A stretch of DNA of 31,950 bases from Savagea sp. (GTDB taxonomy: Bacteria > Bacillota > Bacilli > Bacillales_A > Planococcaceae): assembly GCA_030152265.1 (NCBI GenBank), contig JASLHQ010000019.1, positions 1 to 31,950 of the forward strand, read 5' to 3'. Positions within the stretch are counted from its first letter, which is position 1. Every line of letters begins with the position of its first letter. Under the pieces are notes generated by a model. The model was not told where the DNA came from. It saw nothing but the letters and a program-made list of their open reading frames with translations, and did no database searches. The position numbers were made by a program, and so were the translations under genes. Shown here piece by piece: positions 7,381-17,403 of the stretch.

Positions 7381-8268
7381 TTAATACCTCGGCTTTCGTT
7401 CTGAAATTTCATTCATAAATTGGACGTAATGATCATAGCGCGTCTGCATGATGTCTCCTGCTTCTACCGCTTCTTTCACCGCACATTTCGGCTCTTTTAA
7501 ATGCAAACAACTCGTAAAGCGACAATGATCGCTCACTTCGTTAAAATCACGGAATGAAAAGCGCAGTTCCTCTTTTTCAATCGTTTGAAAATCTAACGAG
7601 CTGAAACCGGGAGAATCCGCAATCCATCCGTCATAAATGCGAATGAGTTCGACATGGCGCGTCGTATGCTTCCCGCGGCCGAGCGCTGCTGAAATGTGCG
7701 CCGTTTCTAAATCGAGCTCTGGGAATAAAGAGTTTAAAAACGTCGATTTCCCGACACCGGATTGGCCTGCTAATACGGAAATCTTTCCGTCGATGAGCGG
7801 GCGCATCACTTCATGAGAGACAGGCGCTGTCGGATTCGTCTCTAACACAGTATACCCGAGCACTTCATAATATTGAAGCGTCTTTCGAATGTCGGTAAGT
7901 TCTTCTTCTGAAGCTAAGTCGGTCTTCGTTAAACAGATGAGCACTTCTACGTGATACGCCTCGATGACCGCTAAAAAACGGTCGAGTAAGTGGACACTAA
8001 ATGCCGGTTCTACTGCTGAAAAGACGAGAATGACTTGGTCTAAGTTCGCAATCGGTGGACGGACGAGCTCATTTTTACGCTCGTGAACGTGCGTGATGAG
8101 CGCTAAATTGTCACCATCTTCTTCATAGTCGACGAGATCTCCCACTTTCGGGTGAATTTTTCTTTTACGGAAAACCCCTCGTCCCGTACATAATACGATT
8201 TCTTCACCTGCTTGTACTTCATACACATCTCGGTTAATTTTACGAATTTGCCCTACATTTGTCGTCAT
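7381..8268 (-). CDS. rsgA: Small ribosomal subunit biogenesis GTPase RsgA
   Basis: RsgA is a circularly permuted GTPase that checks late 30S maturation. The 295-residue product has an N-terminal OB domain (to about 70). The G motifs then appear in permuted order: G4 TKTD near 114, G1 GQSGVGKST near 170, G3 DSPGF near 217. A C-terminal zinc motif, CRFTSCLHLKEPKC (Cys-Cys-His-Cys), follows. It starts at ATG 8268 with GGAGGATGAC upstream, where the AGGAGG overlaps the prkC stop. In Firmicutes this GTPase is often a target of PrkC phosphorylation, which fits its place next to prkC. Confidence 0.97.
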   Translation of the reverse strand: MTTNVGQIRKINRDVYEVQAGEEIVLCTGRGVFRKRKIHPKVGDLVDYEEDGDNLALITHVHERKNELVRPPIANLDQVILVFSAVEPAFSVHLLDRFLAVIEAYHVEVLICLTKTDLASEEELTDIRKTLQYYEVLGYTVLETNPTAPVSHEVMRPLIDGKISVLAGQSGVGKSTFLNSLFPELDLETAHISAALGRGKHTTRHVELIRIYDGWIADSPGFSSLDFQTIEKEELRFSFRDFNEVSDHCRFTSCLHLKEPKCAVKEAVEAGDIMQTRYDHYVQFMNEISERKPRY

Positions 8269-8277
8269 GTCATCCTC

Positions 8278-10233
8278 CTATTCTACGTCTTTATAATCAA
8301 ACATTTCTTCTTCAATGACTGTCGCACCGCGCATAATGCGGTAACCGCCGCGCTGCCCTTCTTCTAATTCAATCGTAATGCGGCGTTTCGTCGTTTCGGT
8401 AATGTCGAATGTTTCAATCGGGTCTGTCATCGAATGTTTACGATCTTGTACGTAAATTCGAATACTTTGCGGTTCCATTTCTTCGTCTTCTTCATCATTT
8501 CCTAAATCTTCATACGGAATCGTGACAGATTGGACAATTAATTTCACCGGTTTCGCAGGAGGTCCTTTTGAAACGACGACATTCACTTGTCCTCCACGTT
8601 TTAACTCACTTCCAGCACTCGGTTGTTGAGAAATGACTTTTCCTTTTTCTTGTTCACTTGAAAATTCTTCGCGTACGATGCGAATATCGAACCCTGAAGA
8701 CTTCGCATAAGAAGTTAAATCGGACTCTGACATGCCGATTAATTTATCGACTTTTTTCATTTCAATCCCTTTACTCACTGTAAAGACGACCGTTGTCTCT
8801 TTCGGGACAATTTCTTCCCCAGCGTCGATATTTTGTTTAATGATCGTGCCAGGTTCTGCTTCATTAAATTCTTCTTCCACTTGAATATCGAAATCAAAAT
8901 CAGCTAACAACTTTTTCACATCGTCGATGGAACGACCGACGTAATTGGCAAATTTCATGCGTTCGTGCCCGCTGCTGACGTAAATCGTAATTTTCGAACC
9001 TTTTTCTCGTTGTACACCACCGTCTGGAATAGTTCGAATGACAATGCCTTCTTCCGCTTCATCAGATGGTTCTTCAATCGATTCTTCCACGACAAAACCT
9101 GCCGATTCAATCATTTCAATCGCTTCATTTTCTTCTTCTCCGACCACTTTAGGCACGGTTGCTTTTTTAGACCCGAAAATGAACGGTAATGTTACGGCGA
9201 GTAATAAGACGAAAATCGCTCCTCCGATCCACCATTTTTTCTTGCTTTTTTTAACAGGAGGCGGTGTCGGTTTTTCTTCAAGTTGTTGCTCGATGCGTGG
9301 AGGTGGTTGGATGATCGTATCCGCTTCTTCCACTTTCGGTAAATCTTTAATCGCCGGCATCACTTTCGTCGCATCGTCATCGTAAGGGATGAAGTACTTC
9401 GCTTCGTTCAAACGATTCGTGTCGAGTGCCGTCTGCAAATCTTCATACATCACATCCGCAGATTGATAGCGGTGGTCCGGACTTTTCGTCGTCGCTTTTA
9501 AAATGACGTTTTCCACACTTTGTGGAATTTCAGGATATTGACTGCGCACAGACGGAATTTCTTCTTGTAAATGTTTCAAAGCAATCGCTACTGCTGTTTC
9601 GGCAGCGAAAGGTAGTTCTCCGGTCAACAATTCATAAAAAACAATTCCTAACGAATAAATGTCCGAACGTTTCGTCGCCATACCGCCACGCGCTTGTTCA
9701 GGTGATAAGTAATGAACGGTTCCTATGATGGAGTTCGTCTTCGTGTACGCTGTCGCATCTAGCGCCATCGCGATTCCGAAATCTGTAATTTTCACATTAC
9801 CTGAGCCGTCCATTAAAATATTTTGTGGCTTAATATCACGATGAATGATGCCGTTATGATGTGCATGGCTGATTGCCGAAACGAGTTGTTCCATAATCGG
9901 AACTGCTTCGTATGCTGTTAAATGGCCCCTTTGTTGAATGTATGTTTTCAACGTTTGCCCTTTCACATATTCCATCACTAAATAATGAATTTCTCCATCT
10001 TCCCCGACGTCATAAATATCGACGATGTTCGGGTGAGACAAACTTGTCGCGGATAAAGCTTCTCGCTGAAATCGCTTCTTTAAATCTTCTTCATTCGCAA
10101 AATCGTAATGCAAAATTTTAATGGCCACTTCACGATCTAAAATGACGTCACGTGCTAAATAAACGCGCGACATGCCACCTTCTCCAATCACCTGCAGGAG
10201 TTCATATCGCTCTCCGATACGTTTTCCAATCAA
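8278..10233 (-). CDS. prkC: PASTA-domain Ser/Thr protein kinase PrkC
   Basis: PrkC is a membrane kinase that senses muropeptides or lipid II and phosphorylates cell-wall, translation and metabolic proteins. The 651-residue product has a Hanks-type kinase domain with P-loop GEGGMSRVYLARD (18-29), Lys39, the catalytic loop HRDIKPQN (131-138) and DFG (151-153). A proline/lysine-rich linker follows, then one membrane helix (about 335-354) and three PASTA repeats (about 358-422, 426-489, 495-557). An extra C-terminal beta-rich domain completes the protein. The start codon is TTG at 10233, overlapping the prpC stop as TTGA with AAGGAGG upstream. This weak start coupled to the phosphatase gene probably sets the kinase to phosphatase ratio. 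Confidence 0.97.
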   Translation of the reverse strand: MIGKRIGERYELLQVIGEGGMSRVYLARDVILDREVAIKILHYDFANEEDLKKRFQREALSATSLSHPNIVDIYDVGEDGEIHYLVMEYVKGQTLKTYIQQRGHLTAYEAVPIMEQLVSAISHAHHNGIIHRDIKPQNILMDGSGNVKITDFGIAMALDATAYTKTNSIIGTVHYLSPEQARGGMATKRSDIYSLGIVFYELLTGELPFAAETAVAIALKHLQEEIPSVRSQYPEIPQSVENVILKATTKSPDHRYQSADVMYEDLQTALDTNRLNEAKYFIPYDDDATKVMPAIKDLPKVEEADTIIQPPPRIEQQLEEKPTPPPVKKSKKKWWIGGAIFVLLLAVTLPFIFGSKKATVPKVVGEEENEAIEMIESAGFVVEESIEEPSDEAEEGIVIRTIPDGGVQREKGSKITIYVSSGHERMKFANYVGRSIDDVKKLLADFDFDIQVEEEFNEAEPGTIIKQNIDAGEEIVPKETTVVFTVSKGIEMKKVDKLIGMSESDLTSYAKSSGFDIRIVREEFSSEQEKGKVISQQPSAGSELKRGGQVNVVVSKGPPAKPVKLIVQSVTIPYEDLGNDEEDEEMEPQSIRIYVQDRKHSMTDPIETFDITETTKRRITIELEEGQRGGYRIMRGATVIEEEMFDYKDVE

Positions 10234-10991
10234 AGTGAATCCACCTCCTTATTCCACCATTCAATGAGTATGACGGATATGTTATCGTCTCCTCCTAAAG
10301 CGTTCGCTCGATCGATTAAACGTTCAGCACGCATTTGAAGAGGCTGTTGTTCTTGAATGATTGTTAAAATTTCTTCTTCTTTAAGTAAATTGCTCAAGCC
10401 GTCTGTGCAAAGTAAAAAGGTAACCGGATCTGATAAGCGAATAGACGCTACGTCCGCTACCGTACGACGCTCTGAACCGACTGCTTTAACAATCCAATTT
10501 TTTCTCGGATGATGCTCCGCCTCTTCTTGCGTAATTTCGCCACTTTCTAACAAAGCGTTAACGAAGGAGTGGTCTTTCGTCAATTGACGAATGTGATCCC
10601 CCGCGATCATGTAAATTCGGCTATCCCCTACGTGTGCAAGAGCGCAGTGCGTATCATCAATAATGACGACATCTAACGTCGTACCCATCCCTTGATATTT
10701 ATCATTGCGTAAAGCGAGGTCGAATAAATGATAGTTAATTTGTTGAATCGTATCGAGCAACCATTGTTCCCAATCGATTGTCTCCACATCGTTCGACGAT
10801 AGCGCGGTAAACTGCTGACCGATTAATTTAACAGCCGTTTTGCTCGCATAGTCGCCTCCACGATGTCCGCCCATTCCGTCTGCAATGACAGCGAGAATGA
10901 GGCCGGAACGTTCAGGATGAATGTAAAAAGCGGCACGGTCTTCATTGACCGCTCGCTTTTTTCCAATATCCGATAAAATCGCATAATGCAT
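10230..10991 (-). CDS. prpC: PP2C-type Ser/Thr phosphatase PrpC
   Basis: PrpC removes phosphates placed by PrkC. The product is a 253-residue metal-dependent PP2C phosphatase. The metal-binding motifs are all present: DIGKKRAVNEDR near the start, IADGMGGHRGGDYAS near 38, GDSRIYM near 123, LLCTDGLSNLL near 190 and GGDDNISVILI near the end. An ATG two codons upstream (10997) is only one base from GGAGG, whereas ATG 10991 is seven bases from it, so 10991 was chosen. It overlaps prkC. In Bacillus rlmN precedes prpC; here rsmB is directly upstream, with only 24 bases between. Confidence 0.95.
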   Translation of the reverse strand: MHYAILSDIGKKRAVNEDRAAFYIHPERSGLILAVIADGMGGHRGGDYASKTAVKLIGQQFTALSSNDVETIDWEQWLLDTIQQINYHLFDLALRNDKYQGMGTTLDVVIIDDTHCALAHVGDSRIYMIAGDHIRQLTKDHSFVNALLESGEITQEEAEHHPRKNWIVKAVGSERRTVADVASIRLSDPVTFLLCTDGLSNLLKEEEILTIIQEQQPLQMRAERLIDRANALGGDDNISVILIEWWNKEVDSL

Positions 10992-11015
10992 CGTCATACC
11001 TCCCTACTCAATCCT

Positions 11016-12347
11016 TCATTCTTGTTTTACGAAAGCTGCAATAAAGAAGCCGTCGCTCTCCCATTCGTTCGGCAATAGTTGAATCATCTCTTCTTCAAGT
11101 TGCAATTGCTCATGCGCATACGTTTTTTTCAATTTCATATTCGGAAATTCAGACAATACACGTTCGACGACCTTTTCGTTTTCTCGTTGATCGATCGTGC
11201 ACGTACTATAGACGAGTGTGCCCCCAGTTTTTAAAAGAGGAATCGCTTCTTTGACGAGTTTAAACTGCAAATGAGACAGTGCGATAACATCTTCTTCTGC
11301 CTTCGTATATTTAATTTCCGGTTTGCGACGAATGACGCCGAGCCCGCTGCACGGAGCATCGATCAAAATGCGGTCGAACGTATTCGGTTCATAACGTTCT
11401 TTTACGACGACGCCGTCTAATTCGCTCGCTTCGATATTCGTCAAACGTAAACGGTTCGCTTGTTCTTCGATTTTTGAAATTTTATGACCATGAATGTCAT
11501 GCGCATACACTTTTCCGGTATTGTTCATCGATTCAGCGATATACGTCGTTTTTCCTCCTGGAGCGGCGCATAGATCGAGCACCGTCATATGTTCTTCTAC
11601 TTCCAGTGCGTCGACAGCTAACATCGAGCTCGCATCTTGAATGGAAAGACGCCCTTCACGGAAAGCGAAAGAACTTGCAAAACTTCCTTCTTCAAGTAAA
11701 ATCGCAACGTCGACGTACGGGTGTTTTTCAACCGCGTAGCCGAAGTCCGTCAACTCTTCCAACACTTCTTCGTCCGTCGTTTGTGTACGGTTAATGCGCG
11801 CTGTTCGTTCAGGGACGGTATTGTTCGCAAAGGCGATGTCTTCCGCCACTTCAAATCCGTACTGTTCGACCCACGCTTCAATCATCCAAAGCGGATGACT
11901 CGTTTCTGTCGCTAAACGTTCCACCGGATTTTCAATCGCTTCGAACGGCGCTCCCCCTGAACGTAAATACGAGCGTAAAATGCCGTTCACCGTGCGGACG
12001 ATTCCTTGATGTCCACGACGTTTCGCAATTTCTACCGCCTCGTAAACGACAGCGCGGTCTGGGATGCGTGTTAAATAGTCAAGTTGATATACGGATAAGC
12101 GCAACAACTGGCGCACCCATCCTGATAGTTTACCGCGCACGTACGGGCTCATACGGTAATCGAGGGCATCGCGCATTTGGAGCGTTCCGTAGACGAGTTG
12201 CGTCAAAAGACGACGATCTTTTTCATTCAGTTCGTACGTTTGAATTACTTCATTTAAAGCGAGGTTGCTGTAAGAGCCGCCTTCTTCAATATCGATCAAT
12301 AATTGCAATGCGGCATCGCGCACATTTCCTTTTAGTCGCTTTTTCAT
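11016..12347 (-). CDS. rsmB: 16S rRNA (cytosine-967-C5)-methyltransferase RsmB
   Basis: RsmB methylates C967 of 16S rRNA using S-adenosylmethionine. The 443-residue product has an N-terminal NusB-like RNA-binding domain (to about 140). The NOL1/NOP2/Sun methyltransferase domain carries the SAM loop LDLCAAPGGKTTYIAE, DAPCSGLGVIRRKPE and the catalytic YSTCTI. The reading frame can be extended to 12371, but ATG 12347 begins MKKRLKGN like homologues and overlaps the fmt stop exactly as ATGA, so it was chosen. The upstream ribosome site is weak, which fits translational coupling to fmt. Confidence 0.95.
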   Translation of the reverse strand: MKKRLKGNVRDAALQLLIDIEEGGSYSNLALNEVIQTYELNEKDRRLLTQLVYGTLQMRDALDYRMSPYVRGKLSGWVRQLLRLSVYQLDYLTRIPDRAVVYEAVEIAKRRGHQGIVRTVNGILRSYLRSGGAPFEAIENPVERLATETSHPLWMIEAWVEQYGFEVAEDIAFANNTVPERTARINRTQTTDEEVLEELTDFGYAVEKHPYVDVAILLEEGSFASSFAFREGRLSIQDASSMLAVDALEVEEHMTVLDLCAAPGGKTTYIAESMNNTGKVYAHDIHGHKISKIEEQANRLRLTNIEASELDGVVVKERYEPNTFDRILIDAPCSGLGVIRRKPEIKYTKAEEDVIALSHLQFKLVKEAIPLLKTGGTLVYSTCTIDQRENEKVVERVLSEFPNMKLKKTYAHEQLQLEEEMIQLLPNEWESDGFFIAAFVKQE

Positions 12348-13282
12348 TCGAATCGGTCGCCCACTTTCCATTTATCGCCGTTTCCGTTAATGAACGAAAC
12401 GACATCGACTTTCTTTTTACCTGCTGGTTGTAATTGTAAAATAGAGAGTATGCCTTCACCTGTTTGAACGAACAGTTCATTTTTGGAGAGTTTCGCAATC
12501 GCTCCCGGTGTTCCTTTAGACGTCTCGTCCACGATCGATGTTCGATAAATTTTAACATTATCCCCATCAAATGTCGTATACGCGACAGGCCAAGGGTGTA
12601 GTCCACGCACGTGATTGAAAATTTGACGCGCCGATTGATTCCAGTCGATGCGCTCTTGTTCGCGCGTAATGTTTGAAGCGAATGTGACGAGCGACTCATC
12701 TTGAGGGATGCTATCATTCGTTCCAGCGATAATGGCAGGCATCGTTTCTTTTAATAAATCGCGACCGACGAGCGATAATTTATCGAACATCGTTCCTGTA
12801 TCATCTTCATCCGTAATCGGAATAGCACGTTTAGCGATCATATTTCCAGCGTCTAATTTTTCTTCCATGTACATGATCGTCACACCTGTTTCTTTTTCAC
12901 CGTCGATGATCGCTTGGTGAATCGGCGCACCTCCGCGATATTTCGGTAAAAGTGAAGCGTGGACGTTGACCGATCGTAAACGAGGAACGTCTAACAATTC
13001 GTTCGGCACGATTTGTCCGTACGCTGCCGTTACGATTAAGTCCGGTTGTAGAGCAATTAATTGCTCGAGCTCTTCCGATTGCGCTAAACGGTTCGGCTGA
13101 TAAACAGGTAAGCCGAGACGTAACGCTTCTTCTTTCACAGGGGTCGGTGTCATCACACGCTTGCGACCGACTGGGCGATCTGGTTGCGTTACGACGCCTA
13201 CGATGTCATATCCTTCTTCATGCAACATCGTTAAAATAGGTACTGAAAATGGGGGTGTCCCCATAAAAATAATTTTCGTCAC
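12344..13282 (-). CDS. fmt: Methionyl-tRNA formyltransferase
   Basis: Fmt formylates initiator Met-tRNA using 10-formyl-THF. The 312-residue product starts TKIIFMGTPPFSVPIL. It carries the catalytic NVHASLLPKYRGGAPIH block (Asn, His) and ETGVTIMYMEEKLDAGNM with the third catalytic residue Asp, followed by a C-terminal OB-like tRNA-binding domain. The start codon is GTG at 13282, embedded in the end of def as GTGA. The GGAGG that serves it is made by the GAG GAG codons of the def poly-Glu tail. Its partner deformylase is the gene immediately upstream. Confidence 0.97.
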   Translation of the reverse strand: MTKIIFMGTPPFSVPILTMLHEEGYDIVGVVTQPDRPVGRKRVMTPTPVKEEALRLGLPVYQPNRLAQSEELEQLIALQPDLIVTAAYGQIVPNELLDVPRLRSVNVHASLLPKYRGGAPIHQAIIDGEKETGVTIMYMEEKLDAGNMIAKRAIPITDEDDTGTMFDKLSLVGRDLLKETMPAIIAGTNDSIPQDESLVTFASNITREQERIDWNQSARQIFNHVRGLHPWPVAYTTFDGDNVKIYRTSIVDETSKGTPGAIAKLSKNELFVQTGEGILSILQLQPAGKKKVDVVSFINGNGDKWKVGDRFE

Positions 13283-13749
13283 TCTTCTTCCTCCTCAAAT
13301 GTTTCCGCATCGACACGTGTTTTTATTTTTTGCGTAAATGAAATGCCGTATAAATGGTCCATTTCGTGTAAAATTGCGCGCGCTTCAAAACCTTCTGCCG
13401 TAATTTCAAACGTCTTACCGTATTCATCTTCCGCTTCGATTCGAATCGCTTCCGGACGCTCGACTTCTCCGTATATTCCCGGATAGCTTAAACAACCTTC
13501 CATCTCGATGCTCGTTCCGTAATATTTCAATAAAGTCGGATTGACGAGAACGAGCGGGTCGCGGTCATCTTGAAAGTCGATGACTGCGATGCGTTCGTTG
13601 CGCCCGATTTGCGGCGCGGATAAGCCGACACCATCTGTGCGATGCAATGTCGTTACTAATGTTTTCGCTAGTTGTTGAAGCGACTCGTCAAATGTCGTCA
13701 CTTCTTCCGTCATCCGTTCGCCATCTACTAATGATTGTATGTTTGTCAT
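13279..13749 (-). CDS. def: Peptide deformylase
   Basis: Def removes the formyl group from nascent protein N-termini, using Fe2+ or Zn2+. The 156-residue product has all three motifs: GVGLSAPQIG near 40, EGCLSYPG (metal-binding Cys) near 83, and HEMDHL (metal-binding His pair and catalytic Glu) near 128. It ends in EEEEE, which also encodes the ribosome site of fmt. The N-terminus is a little shorter than in E. coli. The start is ATG 13749 with GGAGG seven bases upstream. A second deformylase elsewhere in the genome is common in this group. Confidence 0.97.
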   Translation of the reverse strand: MTNIQSLVDGERMTEEVTTFDESLQQLAKTLVTTLHRTDGVGLSAPQIGRNERIAVIDFQDDRDPLVLVNPTLLKYYGTSIEMEGCLSYPGIYGEVERPEAIRIEAEDEYGKTFEITAEGFEARAILHEMDHLYGISFTQKIKTRVDAETFEEEEE

Positions 13750-13762
13750 AAACGTTCCTCCG

Positions 13763-16168
13763 TTACATGAGCGATTGCGGTTCCATTTGAATGGATAGGC
13801 GCAAATGCTCTTTCATCCACTTCGTTCGGTACATATGCATCAATTGATGCAATACGTCGAACAAGTTGTTTTCTGCTTTGTATTTTATCAAACATTGGTA
13901 CCGATATCTATCGTTCACCCGACTGATGAGTGACGGGGCAGGGCCGACGATTATAAAAGAATCGTCCAATGCTTGGCGTAAAAAGCGTGCGGTTTGATTC
14001 GCATAGTGAATCACTTTTTCTAAAGAAGCGTGCGATAGCTGTAACGCGACGATGTAAAACATCGGCGGATAGCCGAAGCGTTTCCTCATTTGCATTTCAA
14101 CATTGTAAAACGGAATGTATTGCTGTTCTTTCGCCAGTTGAATTGAATAATGTTCTGGTGCATACGTCTGGACGATCACTTCGCCTTGTAAATGGGCGCG
14201 TCCCGCTCTTCCGCTCACTTGCGTCAACAATTGAAACGTCCGTTCACTCGCTCTAAAGTCCGCTAAATGCAAGCTTGAATCGGCGGCTAATACACCGACT
14301 AATGTAATGTTGGGGAAGTCGAGCCCTTTGGCGATCATTTGTGTGCCGAGCAACACTTGCGCTTCGCCACGTCCGAATGCGCTGAGCAATTTTTCGTGCG
14401 CTCCTTTACGACTCGTCGTATCGACATCCATTCGAATGACCGATATGTCAGGGATCACTTTTTTTAATTCCACTTCCGCTTTTTGAGTTCCAGTACCGAA
14501 AAATCGCATCGACTCACTTTCACAATGCGGACATTTCGGCGGGACATATGTTTCATAATTGCAGTAGTGACATTTCAAACGTTCGACGGAGCGGTGGTAC
14601 GTTAATGAAATATCGCAATGCGGGCATTGCATCGTCGTTCCACAATCGCGACAAAGCATGAAAGATGCGAACCCTCTTCGATTTAAAAAAAGGACGATTT
14701 GTTCACCGCGCTCCATCCGTTCGCGAATCGCTTGAATGAGCGCATGAGAATACATCGAACGATTCCCTGTGCGCAACTCTTCCCGCATATCGACGACCGA
14801 CACTTCTGGAAGTGCAGATTGTTTCGGTCGTTCCGTCATGGAAAGTAACGTGTACACACCTTTTTGCGCTCGTGCAAAGGACTCCAATGCTGGGGTTGCA
14901 CTACCGAGTAAGACTGGACAATGATGATAGTTCCCACGCCAAATCGCAACATCTCGCGCATGATAACGGGGAACGTCTTCTTGTTTGTATGTCGATTCAT
15001 GTTCCTCATCTAAAATGATGAGACCTAAATTGGTAAACGGCGCAAAAATGGCAGACCGTGCACCGACGACGACCGACACTTCCCCTCGTCTAATTTTTCG
15101 CCATTCGTCATACTTTTCACCTTGCGATAAAGCGCTATGCATGACGGCTACTTGCTCTCCGAATCTCCCTTTAAATCGCGCGGTCATTTGCGGTGTTAAA
15201 GCGATTTCGGGTACGAGGACGACTGCCTGCTCTCCGCGCTCTAATACGCGTTCGATTGCTTGCAAGTACACTTCTGTCTTTCCGCTCCCTGTAATGCCGT
15301 GAAGCAAAAAGGTTTCGGCTCGTGATGCATCGATCGCATCGCGCACCGCTTCAAAAGCGTGTTGTTGTTCTGTCGTTAAAGCGAGCTTTTCATCGTACGC
15401 CATTTGAGAGGCATCGATTTCTCGGTACACTTCGCGTTCTGAGCGTTCCACATAGCCTGCAGTGACGAATGTTTGAATCGTCGGACCCGCGACATCCGCT
15501 TCTTCACGTACCACTTTTTCAACGAGCACTTCGTTCGGATAGTTCATCAAATACGCAAGCAATTGCTTCTGCTTATGCGCACGATTCGATAGTTCTCCTT
15601 CAATTTGTTGAAGTCGCTCAAGGGAAGGGACGTGCAATACACGCTCTGTTTTAATCGTCGTCTGTTGTTTCATCGCCGTTCGAAATTCAACGTCTCCTAC
15701 GAGCGCAGCATCTTTACAAAGCTTTTGCTGTGCAGATGTCAATGAATCGAATGACTGTGTCGGTGACGATTCAAAAATATCGCGCAACGCAGGAGAAAGC
15801 TGTTCGAGCGAAACCGTTGCGACGACGAGTCGTTCGTACGACGTACGCATCGCAGCAGGAAGCATCGCTTGCAATGCATCGATTTCATAACAAATAGTAC
15901 GATGTGCTAAATGTTGAGCGAGTTCCACGAGCTCTTCGGTGAGCGCTGGACGGTAATCGACCACTTCAGAAATCGGCTTTAGTTTTGCTGGATCTACATC
16001 GGTTTCTTCTTTTAAACCGACGACGTATCCGATGACGTCCCGACGACCGAACGGCACTTTCACACGGCTCCCGATTTCGATATAGGGAGCATCTTCGTTT
16101 AACGCATAGTCAAATGGACGATTTACCGCATAAGTGGATACGTCGACGATGACTTGTGCTATTTTCAC
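13763..16168 (-). CDS. priA: Primosomal replication-restart helicase PriA
   Basis: PriA binds abandoned forks and reloads the replicative helicase. The 801-residue product has an N-terminal DNA 3'-end-binding domain, a helicase core with Walker A GITGSGKTEVYLQ near 300 and the DEEHEST box, and two zinc sites formed by CRDCGTTMQCPHC and CHYCNYETYVPPKCPHC. The RecA-like C-terminal half includes VSGRAGRAHLQGEV. The start codon is GTG at 16168, overlapping the coaBC stop as GTGA, with GGAG 11 bases upstream. Length is typical for the Bacillus protein (about 805). Confidence 0.97.
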   Translation of the reverse strand: MKIAQVIVDVSTYAVNRPFDYALNEDAPYIEIGSRVKVPFGRRDVIGYVVGLKEETDVDPAKLKPISEVVDYRPALTEELVELAQHLAHRTICYEIDALQAMLPAAMRTSYERLVVATVSLEQLSPALRDIFESSPTQSFDSLTSAQQKLCKDAALVGDVEFRTAMKQQTTIKTERVLHVPSLERLQQIEGELSNRAHKQKQLLAYLMNYPNEVLVEKVVREEADVAGPTIQTFVTAGYVERSEREVYREIDASQMAYDEKLALTTEQQHAFEAVRDAIDASRAETFLLHGITGSGKTEVYLQAIERVLERGEQAVVLVPEIALTPQMTARFKGRFGEQVAVMHSALSQGEKYDEWRKIRRGEVSVVVGARSAIFAPFTNLGLIILDEEHESTYKQEDVPRYHARDVAIWRGNYHHCPVLLGSATPALESFARAQKGVYTLLSMTERPKQSALPEVSVVDMREELRTGNRSMYSHALIQAIRERMERGEQIVLFLNRRGFASFMLCRDCGTTMQCPHCDISLTYHRSVERLKCHYCNYETYVPPKCPHCESESMRFFGTGTQKAEVELKKVIPDISVIRMDVDTTSRKGAHEKLLSAFGRGEAQVLLGTQMIAKGLDFPNITLVGVLAADSSLHLADFRASERTFQLLTQVSGRAGRAHLQGEVIVQTYAPEHYSIQLAKEQQYIPFYNVEMQMRKRFGYPPMFYIVALQLSHASLEKVIHYANQTARFLRQALDDSFIIVGPAPSLISRVNDRYRYQCLIKYKAENNLFDVLHQLMHMYRTKWMKEHLRLSIQMEPQSLM

Positions 16169-17367
16169 GAATGGTCAAACTCCTTTTCACTAATGTACGT
16201 TAATAATTGACGGGCTAACATGCGCTTATCCATCGCTGGATACGGCGTTTCGCCATCTCGACTGACGAGTGTGACGACGTTCGTATCGTTGCCGAAACCG
16301 CCATCTGGGTTTGTCACGTCGTTGACGATAATGTAGTCGGCGTTTTTACTTTCTAATTTGCCACGACCGTATGTGAGCGCATCGTTCGTCTCCGCTGCGA
16401 AACCGATCAACAATTGATGCGTCTTTTGCGCACCGAGTGTTTTTAAAATATCGGTCGTGCGCTCCAGTTCAATCGCTGCGTCGCCTTCTTGTTTTTTCAT
16501 TTTTTGATCCGCCGCATGTTTCGGTCGATAATCCGCAACGGCTGCCGACTTAATGACGATATCCGCTTCGTCGTAACGAGAGAGTACGGCCTCTAACATA
16601 TCGGCTGCACTTTCGACATCGATGCGTTGAATACGAGCTGGTGTGTCGAGCGCTACCGGACCTGCGACGAGTGTAACATCCGCTCCTAAATCACGCGCTG
16701 CTTCCGCCATCGCGAACCCCATTTTGCCGCTTGAAAAATTCGAAATGTAACGAACCGGGTCAATTCGTTCTAATGTCGGACCGGCCGTGACGACCACGCG
16801 TTTCCCTTTCAACGGGAGCGGCGTTGCTTCTGTAAAGTAACGGACGACGCGTTCTGTAATCGCTTCTGGCTCTTCCATGCGCCCTTTTCCGACGTAACCG
16901 CACGCTAAATATCCTTCACCTGGCTCAATAAACGTAAAACCGTCTTGGCGCAACGTTTGCATATTGCGTTCTACCGCTCGATTCGCGTACATGTGGACAT
17001 TCATCGCAGGCGCTATCCAAATGGGCGCTTCCGTCGCAAGCAAAGTCGTCGTAATCATATCGTCTGCGATGCCGTTCGCCAATTTTCCGATGACATTCGC
17101 CGTCGCAGGCGCTACGATAATTAAATCCGCCCAATCGGCTAAATCGATATGTGCAATTTTTGCGGAATCTTTTTCATCGAACGTATCGACATATACATCA
17201 TTTCTAGACATCGCTTGAAAAGATAAAGGGGTCACAAATTGTTGGGCGCTTTCCGTCATCATCACTTTCACGTCAAAATTCGCTTGTACGAGCTTGCTCG
17301 TTAAGGCGACCGCTTTGTAGACTGCGATGCCTCCCGTTACCGCTAACAACACTTTTTTCTGTTCCAT
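16165..17367 (-). CDS. coaBC: Bifunctional phosphopantothenoylcysteine decarboxylase / phosphopantothenate-cysteine ligase
   Basis: CoaBC performs two consecutive steps of coenzyme A synthesis. The N-terminal CoaC half (to about 185) is an FMN flavoprotein. It begins VLLAVTGGIAVYKA and carries the HIDLADWAD active-site His, PAMN and the substrate clamp ACGYVGKGRMEEP with its catalytic Cys. The C-terminal CoaB half starts at GKRVVVTAGPTLERIDPVRYIS with SNFSSGKMG and is the CTP-dependent ligase. The 400-residue length is normal. ATG 17367 has AAAGGAGGAG upstream. It opens the long leftward block down to thiN, just after a terminator that follows rpoZ. No clear promoter lies in the short gap. 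Confidence 0.97.
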   Translation of the reverse strand: MEQKKVLLAVTGGIAVYKAVALTSKLVQANFDVKVMMTESAQQFVTPLSFQAMSRNDVYVDTFDEKDSAKIAHIDLADWADLIIVAPATANVIGKLANGIADDMITTTLLATEAPIWIAPAMNVHMYANRAVERNMQTLRQDGFTFIEPGEGYLACGYVGKGRMEEPEAITERVVRYFTEATPLPLKGKRVVVTAGPTLERIDPVRYISNFSSGKMGFAMAEAARDLGADVTLVAGPVALDTPARIQRIDVESAADMLEAVLSRYDEADIVIKSAAVADYRPKHAADQKMKKQEGDAAIELERTTDILKTLGAQKTHQLLIGFAAETNDALTYGRGKLESKNADYIIVNDVTNPDGGFGNDTNVVTLVSRDGETPYPAMDKRMLARQLLTYISEKEFDHS

Positions 17368-17403
17368 TGAAACTCCTCCTTTTACTAGATGAAAAATGAA
17401 AAT

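Noticed and set aside
12286..12717. Minus-strand 143-codon frame across the fmt-rsmB junction
   Set aside because: Fully covered by fmt and rsmB, which are both certain; no ribosome site.
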